From: Rheinheimera nanhaiensis E407-8
Lineage (GTDB): Bacteria > Pseudomonadota > Gammaproteobacteria > Enterobacterales > Alteromonadaceae
DNA: 64,000 nt
Direction of reading: 5' to 3'
Assembly (NCBI RefSeq): GCF_000296695.1
Contig: NZ_BAFK01000001.1
Span: 62,001-126,000, forward strand
Position 1 is the first letter of the stretch. Each line of letters starts with the position of its first letter. The notes below the pieces were generated by a model. It did not search any database. It saw only the letters and a program-made list of their open reading frames with translations, and was not told the DNA's origin. The position numbers and the translations under genes were made by a program. This document shows positions 35,085 to 42,645 of the stretch, in pieces.

Positions 35085-35410
35085 TGGCTTTTCGGGTAAT
35101 GCTTACTGACGACGCCAGTGAGGATTTAACCTTGCTGTATCGTTACATCGCTGAGCACGATGCAGCACAAAATGCCGATTATGTACTGGATCAATTAGCG
35201 CTGTGTCTTGCCAGTTTAACGGAATCACCAGAGCACGGCGCTTACCCCAAAGAACTGCTGGCAGTGGGGCTGCGAGAGTACCGCGAAATCTACTTTAAAC
35301 CTTACCGTATTATCTACCGCATAATAGCTGATATTGTCTATGTGATGCTGATAGCCGACGGCCGGCGCAATATGCAAAGCCTGCTACAGCGCCGCTTGCT
35401 GGGTGGCTAA
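35084..35410 (+). CDS. RelE/ParE-family toxin
   Basis: A 108-residue protein with the ParE/RelE fold pattern: LTDDASEDLTLLYRYIAEHD, then GLREYREIYFKPYRIIYRII and ...VYVMLIADGRRNMQSLL. ParE-type members poison gyrase and RelE-type members cleave ribosome-bound mRNA; the sequence leans to ParE but does not settle it. It is translationally coupled to the antitoxin. Confidence 0.85.
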   Translation: MAFRVMLTDDASEDLTLLYRYIAEHDAAQNADYVLDQLALCLASLTESPEHGAYPKELLAVGLREYREIYFKPYRIIYRIIADIVYVMLIADGRRNMQSLLQRRLLGG

Positions 35411-35421
35411 AAGCAGGTTAG

Positions 35422-35652
35422 TCTCGTCACACTGCTAACGATGATGGTATAGCGTTAGGCGATGCTATCGCCGGCAGCGAGTTTTACCCCTGGCGGGATA
35501 TCAGTAGTTTTAGCCTAAACCCCAATAGCAAAGTGCTTAAATTCCGGGTTGGTAGCCTGGATGTCAAACAAAGGCTGCAGCTAAAGCAATTTTGTATTAG
35601 CCAGCAGCAGTTTGAGCAGTTTCAGCAGCTGGCGGGGTTAAAAAGCGAGTAG
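35422..35652 (+). pseudogene. 5'-truncated gene remnant downstream of the toxin
   Basis: An open frame of 76 codons runs from just after a TAG at 35419 to a TAG at 35650 and has no usable start. It reads like a genuine protein C-terminus (GSEFYPWRDISSFSLNP, then KVLKFRVGSLDVKQ and a Gln-rich end FEQFQQLAGLKSE) with the window's normal codon use. The W.DI..F.L pattern resembles a small PH-like or bPH domain, with low certainty. The front of the gene is missing, perhaps displaced by the toxin-antitoxin module. Confidence 0.5.
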
Positions 35653-35898
35653 GGGAATGGCGGGGTTCTGTCAATTGCGGACGCTTCAGAGTAGAGTTAC
35701 AAATAAACACTATCTCACTTCCTACGCTTTAGCAGTATCACCTGTATTACTGAGACTTCTCAGTAATACTCTATTGTAAAAGACGCGCACACGCTGTAAT
35801 TTATTGAAAATAGTAACGTTTGGTCGTGAGTTCTCAGTTAATGCATGAGATGTTACTGTGAAGTCTACATAATAACTGTTAGGCCCATGAGGAGCCGT
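35653..35898. other. Non-coding stretch before the first cassette, with attI-like junction
   Basis: AT-richer DNA with no credible gene. It holds a hairpin ATTACTGAG-ACTT-CTCAGTAAT (35746-35767) and ends in GATGTTAC (35849-35856) and GTTAGGC (35878-35884). GTTAGGC fits the integron R' core GTTRRRY. The preceding sequence is not a folded attC, and the spaced GTTA boxes recall an attI site. No integrase gene lies beside it. Confidence 0.45.
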
Positions 35899-36579
35899 AT
35901 GCCATACAGAGAAAAAGTTACTAGATTGGCTACTATCGCAAAAAATATAAACGAGCAACATTCTGGGTATCTCGACTTATTGAAGAAAGGGTACTCCGAA
36001 ATTAAACGGGATGATTTTTTGTGGCATTTCCTACTTCAGAGTTTTTCAACTATGGGGAGGTCATCCGGCTGGAAGGGTCTTATTGGAAATAAAGATAACT
36101 ATAACCAAGTTACTTTTGATGCTCTCTCTCGTTTGAGTAATGAAGAAAGGGAGATTGTTGTAAAGTCGGTTTGTCGAGCTGCCAAGATCAGAATGCCAGA
36201 TAGAAAAGCGGATTTTATTCTTGGCTGCTTTAATGTAGTAACCGGTATGGGGGGATTGAAAGTAGCAAAGCAAAATCTTCTTTCAGCAAACGGTCGCGAA
36301 GATAAAATGAAATTTCTACAGCAGTTTCCAGGCATAGGGCCTAAATATGCGAGAAACATCATGATGGATGTCTACCATGAGGATTTCAGAGATAGCATCG
36401 CCATTGATGTCCGGATTAAGGCAATTTCTGAGGCCTTAGGCCTGAAGTTCAAAAAGTATCAAGAACATGAAGAGTTTTTTCTCGATGTAGCAACAGCAGC
36501 CGGTCTAAACGGTTGGGAGCTAGATCGGTTAATGTACAATTTCAGAGATGATTTCGAGCGAGAAATCTCAAAAGCCTAA
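35899..36579 (+). CDS. HhH-GPD DNA glycosylase-like protein (cassette gene 1)
   Basis: A 226-residue protein starting at ATG 35899 (GAGG 6 nt upstream). FPGIGPKYARNIM (143-155) is a helix-hairpin-helix with K149 at the place of the EndoIII catalytic Lys. D170 in IAIDVRIKAI is the conserved catalytic Asp of HhH-GPD glycosylases. No C-terminal FeS Cys cluster is present. The N-terminal 100 residues are not from a family I know. A role in base excision or in attacking modified DNA is inference. Its stop codon lies inside the R'' box of an attC site, as is usual for integron cassettes. The base composition is lower in GC than that of neighbouring core genes. Confidence 0.7.
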   Translation: MPYREKVTRLATIAKNINEQHSGYLDLLKKGYSEIKRDDFLWHFLLQSFSTMGRSSGWKGLIGNKDNYNQVTFDALSRLSNEEREIVVKSVCRAAKIRMPDRKADFILGCFNVVTGMGGLKVAKQNLLSANGREDKMKFLQQFPGIGPKYARNIMMDVYHEDFRDSIAIDVRIKAISEALGLKFKKYQEHEEFFLDVATAAGLNGWELDRLMYNFRDDFEREISKA

Positions 36580-36645
36580 CAAGGCGCGGCTGCGGAAAAT
36601 TCACTCGCTGCCGCTCCTAAATTTCCGCAGAGCGTGGCGTTATGT
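36574..36645 (+). other. Integron attC recombination site between two cassettes
   Basis: R'' GCCTAAC at 36574-36580 and R' GTTATGT at 36639-36645 enclose an imperfect palindrome: GGCGCGGC versus AGCGTGGCG near the ends, and GCGGAAA...TTTCCGC inside. The 72-bp length is normal for attC. GCCTAAC is the exact reverse complement of the GTTAGGC that opens the same cassette at 35878, as required for a cassette that integrates as a circle. The crossover would fall after G36639. Confidence 0.8.
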
Positions 36646-36669
36646 GTGTTCTGGAACAATGGTAGCTAT

Positions 36670-37548
36670 ATGAATCTCAGTTCGAAGTCCTTGGAAAAAT
36701 TGCGCGAACTTATCAATGAGGAAACCGAATACCGTTCAGGCCCAAAACTTGTCCAGTTTTTCAATAGCTTAGGCTTCCAAGATTCATATTGCCAAGGATT
36801 TCCTTCACGTTGGATGTACACAGACCAGCGCTTAGAAGAAATAAATGGATCGCCTGAACTCGATAAGTGCATTAGGGCTGTTTTTAATCCGGCGAATTTT
36901 ATCGGGAAATTGGCTGATTTAGATGCGCATATTACCTCTTTCAATCAATTCCTCACCTTCGACAAATGGAAAGTTGTCCGTAATGGAGCGGATATCAATT
37001 TCCAAAGACTCGAGAAAGTCGAAATTGACGAACCAGCACCAGATGTCAAGGCTGAAACCGAAGACGAATTCCTAAGGCGTGAATTCACCAGCGTATCTGT
37101 ATCCAAGCTCGGACTAGAAGGCACCGTGAGCGGGGTTCTCGACCAACGGATTAGAGAAATTGAGAAGTGTTTCTTTGGAAAAGCATATTTGGCCGTAATC
37201 CTAATGGCCGGAAGTACACTGGAAGGCGCGTTATTGGGCCTGGCTAACAACCACCCAAAATCGTTCAACTTGGCAAAAGCAGCCCCGAAGGACGGGGCGG
37301 GCAAGGTCAAGCAATTCCACGAGTGGACGCTCAGCGCTTTCATAGATGTTGCGCATGAACTCCGTATTGTTCAGCACGACACACAAAGATTTAGCCATAC
37401 GCTCCGAGATTTTCGGAACTATATACACCCATTTCAGCAAATGAGTTCTGGGTTTAGCCCAACTGAACATACGGCGAAACTATGCCTTCAGGTTTTGAAG
37501 GCTGCGATCTACGAACTAGGCGAAAATCTTGGAAGAGTACGCACATAA
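36670..37548 (+). CDS. AbiJ-NTD4/HEPN-like protein (cassette gene 2)
   Basis: A 292-residue protein. Residues about 1-110 (YRSGPKLVQFFNSLGF, GFPSRW, NPANF, FLTFD) follow the pattern of the AbiJ N-terminal domain 4. The C-terminal half is helical and contains TLRDFRNYIHPF (R246/R249...H253), an RxxxH/Rx6H arrangement like HEPN RNases. HEPN proteins with AbiJ domains often work in abortive infection; that role is inferred. The gene fills a cassette opened by GTTATGT (36639) and closed by ACATAAC (37543), and its stop lies in the latter. Ribosome-binding site weak. Confidence 0.6.
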   Translation: MNLSSKSLEKLRELINEETEYRSGPKLVQFFNSLGFQDSYCQGFPSRWMYTDQRLEEINGSPELDKCIRAVFNPANFIGKLADLDAHITSFNQFLTFDKWKVVRNGADINFQRLEKVEIDEPAPDVKAETEDEFLRREFTSVSVSKLGLEGTVSGVLDQRIREIEKCFFGKAYLAVILMAGSTLEGALLGLANNHPKSFNLAKAAPKDGAGKVKQFHEWTLSAFIDVAHELRIVQHDTQRFSHTLRDFRNYIHPFQQMSSGFSPTEHTAKLCLQVLKAAIYELGENLGRVRT

Positions 37549-37588
37549 CAAGCCGCCGTTTAGGCCACTGAAAAGCGTGGCGGGACGC
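37543..37588 (+). other. Short terminal attC-like site of cassette 2
   Basis: R'' ACATAAC (37543-37549) exactly complements the GTTATGT that opens cassette 2. Then CCGCC (37553-37557) pairs with GGCGG (37580-37584), and AGCGTGGCG (37574-37582) matches the same stretch of the first attC. The expected GTTRRRY is missing: after AGCGTGGCG the sequence reads GGACGCG. This is a shortened or degenerate end site, or a junction with non-cassette DNA. Confidence 0.5.
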
Positions 37589-37717
37589 GCAAAAAGCACT
37601 CGCCCCAGCCGGGAGTGAAAGACTATATTTCGCTCTTAGCAGACGCTTGATGCCATTTTGCAATGTAAAAGTATTGTGATAAATTTCGACATTAATTTCT
37701 AAGCTGGTAACAACCCC

Positions 37718-38053
37718 ATGGATCACAACACAGATTTAGCTGATCTAACAACGGTAGTGCAACGCTGTATAGCGACCACAGACAATCCTTTTGCTGCTAA
37801 AAGGCCAGACACGCGCCAGCTGACTATACAGGCTATTGCATACTTAACCGCTCACTATCGTATTACTGATATTATTGCTGCACTTACCGCAGAAAAAGAA
37901 CGTTTAAGCCGCTTTACACAGCGGTGCGGTGGTATGTTGGCGTATGAGATTTCTCTGCCATATCGTGAAGCACTGTATAACTGCGATGCCGCGCTAGTAT
38001 TTTTGCAAAGTACAGCTGTCGGGCAAAACTCCGCCGATAACGCTGATGCATAA
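37718..38053 (+). CDS. Hypothetical protein
   Basis: A 111-residue, mostly helical soluble protein (VVQRCIATTDNPFAAKRPDTRQ, ...ITDIIAALTAEKERLSRF). No family recognised and no signal peptide. The ribosome-binding site is weak. It overlaps the region just before the next plus-strand gene. Given the neighbouring toxin-like locus it may be a leftover or orphan immunity gene, but nothing in the sequence shows this. Confidence 0.5.
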   Translation: MDHNTDLADLTTVVQRCIATTDNPFAAKRPDTRQLTIQAIAYLTAHYRITDIIAALTAEKERLSRFTQRCGGMLAYEISLPYREALYNCDAALVFLQSTAVGQNSADNADA

Positions 38054-38075
38054 ATTACCGACACAGGGACAACAG

Positions 38076-38417
38076 ATGCCAGATTTGTCTCCCAACAAGA
38101 AGCATAGTTTAACCTTTATGGCTAACGGCGAGGTTGGCATGGGTGGGCCTATGATAGGAGCCGTTAGCGTAAACGGTCATCTGCTGGGTCACAACTTTAT
38201 GGGCTGCTGGCTATGGAATGAAAACTCTGACTCAGTGCTGTTACTGGAATTTGTCAGCCGCGCACCAGACCGAACACAGCTTGTCAGTTATAACGCTGCT
38301 ACCCATGCACTTAAACACCACTCGCTGCAATTTGGTTACCGCTTGCCAAATTTGTTGTTTACCGACAACTTACTAACCTTTACAGATACTAAGCAGGTTA
38401 TCGCGTTAGATTGTTGA
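38076..38417 (+). CDS. Hypothetical protein, candidate orphan immunity-type
   Basis: I chose ATG 38076 (113 aa), 6 nt after CAGGGA, over ATG 38046. It is a predicted beta-rich soluble protein (LTFMANGEVGMGGPMIGAV, NFMGCWLWNENSDSVLLLEF). No family recognised. It sits 23 nt after the previous gene and faces two minus-strand genes of similar size beside a toxin-like gene. Confidence 0.5.
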   Translation: MPDLSPNKKHSLTFMANGEVGMGGPMIGAVSVNGHLLGHNFMGCWLWNENSDSVLLLEFVSRAPDRTQLVSYNAATHALKHHSLQFGYRLPNLLFTDNLLTFTDTKQVIALDC

Positions 38418-38583
38418 GGCTGGCAGGCTGATCCGCTAACTTGTGGTACTGGCAGCAATAACATTATTGGCCGCCCTTTGCAGCGCCTTCAGGTCCATTC
38501 ACTACTTGCTTGCAAAATTAGCCCATAGCGTGATTTATTGCAGCTCAACATAAGTCGCTTTAACGTCAAACCAATTAGTCAGT

Positions 38584-38964
38584 TTAGGCTGTCCATCGTT
38601 TCAACAGGGACTGATTAATAGAAGGCGTTTGCCAGACATAATAAATGTGTGCCAGATAATCCTCGTCTTTATCCATCTCAGGTTCTAGCGGCACAAAATC
38701 CGGGATCTCAGCCCACCATGCCGGATAATCGATAGCAAAATCCCCAGTCGGCGATGTTATGGCAAAATGGGTTTGTCGTTTTCTCATGTCATGGTGAAAG
38801 TGTAGCTTTAATTGCGGTGCCGATAATAGCCAGATTTGACTGTCAATTTGCAGCATGAGCTGACCATCCTGCGCATAAAGTGCAATCTGATGGCCTGCAA
38901 CGCAATCTGAGTTGCCTTTTACAGATAGATTGGTAGCGCTGAACTTATTTATGTTGTTGTCCAC
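38584..38964 (-). CDS. Hypothetical protein, downstream of candidate immunity gene
   Basis: A 126-residue beta-rich protein (HQIALYAQDGQLMLQIDSQIW; YPAWWAEIPDFVPLEPEMD). No family recognised. It overlaps the 3' end of the 38949-39377 gene by 16 nt, so the two are co-translated. It is third in the toxin-led minus-strand operon, and could be a second immunity protein. Confidence 0.5.
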   Translation of the reverse strand: MDNNINKFSATNLSVKGNSDCVAGHQIALYAQDGQLMLQIDSQIWLLSAPQLKLHFHHDMRKRQTHFAITSPTGDFAIDYPAWWAEIPDFVPLEPEMDKDEDYLAHIYYVWQTPSINQSLLKRWTA

Positions 38965-39377
38965 ATTTGAAATATTTCACTATCATTCCGTTTGGCTGCA
39001 ATCCAGCTGAACAGGTCTACCGATTCGGCATCTGACCATGGATCGAGGTCGTCCGGTGCAGGTGGTTGATAATCGGTTTTGAAAAGTTCCCTGCCATCTT
39101 GCTGTACGATAAATTGATTACGGCCGTTAAGTTTAGCTAGTGTTACAGTCCATGACTGATTAACAAATGGCAGAACAGTTTCATTAATAAACATGACCGG
39201 GCCTTTTCCCGAGGCATAGACACCAATAAATTTGCCATCATGTTTAATATATGAGGCCTTCTTTCTTGGCTGCTGACCAGGTGGTAATGCATTCACCTCA
39301 GATACGGAACCATTAATATTGTCTCTTACTAGAAAATGACCTGACAAATGCTTGTGTTTAATTATCTCAGTGCTCAT
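38949..39377 (-). CDS. Candidate immunity protein for the adjacent toxin-like gene
   Basis: A 142-residue acidic, beta-rich protein (NGSVSEVNALPPGQQPRKK, VMFINETVLPFVNQSWTV, DDLDPWSDAES). It starts 10 nt after the stop of the toxin-like gene on the same strand, where immunity genes normally lie. No specific family recognised; role assigned by position only. Confidence 0.5.
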   Translation of the reverse strand: MSTEIIKHKHLSGHFLVRDNINGSVSEVNALPPGQQPRKKASYIKHDGKFIGVYASGKGPVMFINETVLPFVNQSWTVTLAKLNGRNQFIVQQDGRELFKTDYQPPAPDDLDPWSDAESVDLFSWIAAKRNDSEIFQMWTTT

Positions 39378-39387
39378 CTCTGTTCTT

Positions 39388-40428
39388 CTATGGTTGATGT
39401 TTAATCAAATATTCAGGCGGCTGCTTTTTCAACCAATCTGCAAATCCAGCAAGTAGTTTATCTACATCAGGATTAGGTCTAGAAGCTGAGCGAATTATAT
39501 CGGTATAAGATTTATCTTTCACGTTAACTAAATAATCGACGGTTGGACCTAACGGATCTCCGTCATATCGAGCTCTGTTAACCTCATAAATAAAGTCGCG
39601 AAGCGGCTCTGGAGTTGCGTTTTTATATTTAACCCCAAGTTGACGTCGAGCTTCATTAGCTTCATTAGCCAATTTTTCCAATTCATCCAACGAACTATTG
39701 GGTTTTATTGCCTCGGAGTATTTACTCAATGCTGCAACCTCCTGCTCATATTCTTGCCTTAACGGACTTTTCTTAAAGTTTTCACCGACTGATAGCAGAA
39801 TGTTGTTCTCAAGCTTACTTCTGTCTGTGATTGCCTCGGTGGCTGTAGACGCTGGCTCATGGAAAACAGGCTCTTGTGAGGAGTATCCCGATGTTACCCC
39901 ACCACCTTTGGTCTTGGCCGCTTTGGCGGCGCTTTTACTGCTGGTATTGCCATTGCTGGCTGGCGCTAAGCCGCCTTCGCCGATGCCGTTGCCTTCGGGT
40001 TGCTTGCCCCAGCCGTCGCTAAGTTGCCAGACGCGCATATCGCCCGCAGCAAATATTTGCAATAAAGCATCACGCAACTGAAAATCAGTAAACTTCGATA
40101 AATCAAAAGCCCAAGGTTTGGCGTGTTGATACATTTCCGTCCAAATTTGGCGTAAGTTCCATGATGGCTCTAAATCGTGCAGAAAATAGCGGCCATATAC
40201 CTTGTCGTTTACGTCAGTAATATAACCTTCACCTAAATCTGCATAAGCCAGCAAACAACTGCTGCACAGATAGGTTTTACCCCATTTATCTTCCAGAACT
40301 ACGCCGTTGTATTGCCGGTCTTGCATCCTGCCACCTTGTTTATAAAAAGCGCTTTTTCTAAACAACAAATTTACAATTTGCGCATTTTTACAACCTGGCT
40401 GGTGAAAGTCAAACGCTGTTTTGTCCAC
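39388..40428 (-). CDS. Polymorphic-toxin-like protein
   Basis: A 346-residue protein starting at GTG 40428. The N-terminal part (about 1-145) has Cys at GCKN and CSSC and an unknown fold. A Gly/Ser/Lys-rich linker (GNGIGEGGLAP ... AAKTKGGG) follows. The C-terminal domain (about 215-346) contains LGVKYKNATPEPLRDFIYE, DGDPLGPTVDYL and YTDIIRSASRPNPD, a pattern I associate with toxin tips of Rhs and other polymorphic toxins (YGDPLGPT...GKSWxDII.SASRP). There is no signal peptide, so type VI delivery is conceivable. Two small same-strand genes follow. The activity is unknown. Confidence 0.55.
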   Translation of the reverse strand: MDKTAFDFHQPGCKNAQIVNLLFRKSAFYKQGGRMQDRQYNGVVLEDKWGKTYLCSSCLLAYADLGEGYITDVNDKVYGRYFLHDLEPSWNLRQIWTEMYQHAKPWAFDLSKFTDFQLRDALLQIFAAGDMRVWQLSDGWGKQPEGNGIGEGGLAPASNGNTSSKSAAKAAKTKGGGVTSGYSSQEPVFHEPASTATEAITDRSKLENNILLSVGENFKKSPLRQEYEQEVAALSKYSEAIKPNSSLDELEKLANEANEARRQLGVKYKNATPEPLRDFIYEVNRARYDGDPLGPTVDYLVNVKDKSYTDIIRSASRPNPDVDKLLAGFADWLKKQPPEYLIKHQP

Positions 40429-40565
40429 AGTGTGATTTCACTGTACTGCTTTGGTTTAAGTTTTGGCTAATCTGTGCTGCTTTTTTGCCGTGCTTCTGTG
40501 TATATTTTCTGGCGGGCAGCGGCGTTATTATCTGTGTACTGATCAATCTCTGCGGAGCTGCCAAG

Positions 40566-41177
40566 ATGGAACTATTCTGGACCTTAGTGTTTTTTGCTTT
40601 TGCCACCAGCATTACGCCGGGGCCGAATAATATTATGATTATGTCGTCCGGCTTAAACTACGGCGTGCAAAAAAGCCTGGCGCACCTGGCCGGTATTCAG
40701 CTGGGTTTTTTATTGATGTTACTGGCGGTGGGGCTGGGGGCCGGCTTGTTGTTACAGCAACCGCTATGGCACCAGCTGATTAAAGTTATTGGCTCCGTCT
40801 ATCTGCTTTACCTGGCCTGGAAGATTGCCGCCGCCGAGCCGGAGCAAATTGAAACCGGCAGCAGTAAGCCTCTTAGTTTTACGCAGGCGGTGTTGTTTCA
40901 ATGGGTGAATGCCAAAGCCTGGGTAATGATCACCGGTGCTATTGCTGCTTTTACCAGTCTGCAGGGCGTGTACTGGCAGCAGTTGGGGCTGATTGCACTG
41001 GTGTTTTTATTAGTCGGGTTACCCTGCACTGGCAGTTGGTTATTGTTTGGGGCGGCGTTAAAGCGCTTGTTAACAGTGCCACAGCAGCGGCGCTGGTTTA
41101 ACCGTGCCATGGGCACCTTACTGGCCGTGTCGGTATTGCCTGCGCTGTGGCAGGCGTTAGTGGGATGGTCAGGGTAA
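40566..41177 (+). CDS. LysE/RhtB-family amino-acid exporter
   Basis: A 203-residue protein with six spans starting at ATG 40566 (GGAG 8 nt upstream). FATSITPGPNNIMIMSSGLNYG is the LysE family signature, and FQWVNAKAWVM the conserved second half motif. It exports an amino acid or related compound. A MocR-type regulator follows after 19 nt in the same direction and probably controls it or shares its transcript. Confidence 0.9.
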   Translation: MELFWTLVFFAFATSITPGPNNIMIMSSGLNYGVQKSLAHLAGIQLGFLLMLLAVGLGAGLLLQQPLWHQLIKVIGSVYLLYLAWKIAAAEPEQIETGSSKPLSFTQAVLFQWVNAKAWVMITGAIAAFTSLQGVYWQQLGLIALVFLLVGLPCTGSWLLFGAALKRLLTVPQQRRWFNRAMGTLLAVSVLPALWQALVGWSG

Positions 41178-41196
41178 GTTTTAACAAGGGGCTTAA

Positions 41197-42645
41197 GTGA
41201 GCTTTTTATATCAGCAACTGGCACTGCAACTGCAGCAGCAAATAGAACAGGGCCAGTATCGCTGTGGCGAACGCCTGCCCGCTGTACGTGAACTGGCGAA
41301 ACGGCGTAACCTTAGCGTGGCAACAGTGGTAGCCAGCTACCGTAAGCTGGAAGCCGAGGGGTACCTTATGGCCAACAGCCGTAGCGGGTATGTTGTTAAA
41401 GCCCGCTATCAACCGCCGCCACTGAGCAATGCCCCCTTGCCGCAAACGTCGCCCAGCATGGTTAGCAGCCAGCAAATGGCGTTAACCTTATCTAAAGCCG
41501 CCGCAGATAGCCGCTATATGGCGTTGGGGGCTGCGGTGCCCGCACCGGCGTTTTTACCGCTGCACGCCCTGCAAAAAGCGCTGCAGCACATTGTAAAATC
41601 TGAGCCGGCGCGCTTGTTGCGGTATGAAGCCAGTAGCGGTGCGATGGAATTGCGCCAGCAAATTGCCCGGCTGATGGCGCTGCACGGCGCCGTGGTAGCG
41701 CCGGAGCAGGTGATCATTACCAATGGTTGCCAGGAAGCGCTGATGTTAAGCCTGAAAGCGGTGACCCAGCCTGGCGATATCGTAGCGATAGAATCCCCGG
41801 CCTTTTATGGCTTGTTGCAGGCGCTACAAGCAGCCGGACTGCAAGCCTTAGCTTTGCCCTGTGATGCCAGGCAAGGCCTGCAGCCGGACGTGCTGCAGCA
41901 GGCGTTGGCAAAGTGGCCGGTAAAAGCCTGCGTATTAATTGCTAACTACAGTAACCCTTTGGGCAGCCTGATGCCGGATGCACACAAACAGCAGATCGCC
42001 GCCATGTTAACCGAGCGCGGTATCCCCCTGATTGAAGATGACACTTACGGCGATTTAGGCTTTAGCGGCCCGCGGCCGGCCAGTTGTCTGGCGCTGGCGC
42101 CACAGGCGGATATTTTTTATTGCAGCACCTTTTCTAAAACACTGTCGCCGGATTTACGCCTCGGTTGGCTGATCGCACCTAAGCATACCGCCAGGCTGGA
42201 GTACCTGAAATTTATCAGCAATATCAGCACTGCGGCGCTGCCGCAACTGGCCGTGGCCAAACTGTTGCAAAATGGCCAGTATCAACGGCATTTGCAGCAC
42301 GTTAAACCGCAGTATCAGGCGGCCGTGGCGGCCATCAGTAACCAGATCGGTCAGCTGTTTCCGCAAGGCACAAGGTTAAGCCAGCCACAAGGCGGCTTTG
42401 TGTTATGGCTGGAGCTGCCGAGTGCAGTAGATGCTAACCTGTTGGCGCAACAGGCGCTGGAGCAGCAGATCAGCATAGCGCCGGGCGCCATTTTCGCGCC
42501 GGCGCTGGCTGGCAATAAGCCGGCATTTGATCATTGTATCCGGCTTAACTGCGCAGTGCTGCAAGATGCCCGGCTGGGGCGGGCGCTGCAGACGCTGGCA
42601 CAGTTGTGCCAGCAGCAGTTAGCCAGGCCAGGTAGCCCGGGTTAG
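41197..42645 (+). CDS. MocR-type GntR/aminotransferase fusion regulator
   Basis: A 482-residue protein with an N-terminal GntR winged helix (about 1-75; GERLPAVRELAKRRNLSVATVVASYRKLE) fused to a fold-type I aminotransferase domain, with PLP-binding Lys in STFSKTLSPDLRLGW and NYSNPLGSL upstream. MocR proteins sense PLP or amino compounds. GTG start. Its 3' end overlaps the convergent pntB gene by 4 nt. Confidence 0.92.
   Translation: MSFLYQQLALQLQQQIEQGQYRCGERLPAVRELAKRRNLSVATVVASYRKLEAEGYLMANSRSGYVVKARYQPPPLSNAPLPQTSPSMVSSQQMALTLSKAAADSRYMALGAAVPAPAFLPLHALQKALQHIVKSEPARLLRYEASSGAMELRQQIARLMALHGAVVAPEQVIITNGCQEALMLSLKAVTQPGDIVAIESPAFYGLLQALQAAGLQALALPCDARQGLQPDVLQQALAKWPVKACVLIANYSNPLGSLMPDAHKQQIAAMLTERGIPLIEDDTYGDLGFSGPRPASCLALAPQADIFYCSTFSKTLSPDLRLGWLIAPKHTARLEYLKFISNISTAALPQLAVAKLLQNGQYQRHLQHVKPQYQAAVAAISNQIGQLFPQGTRLSQPQGGFVLWLELPSAVDANLLAQQALEQQISIAPGAIFAPALAGNKPAFDHCIRLNCAVLQDARLGRALQTLAQLCQQQLARPGSPG

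Noticed and set aside
35434-35460. GCTAACG...GCGTTAGGC as a further attC site
   Set aside because: Only about 27 bp long with no inner stem, inside the gene remnant. Real attC sites are about twice that length or more.
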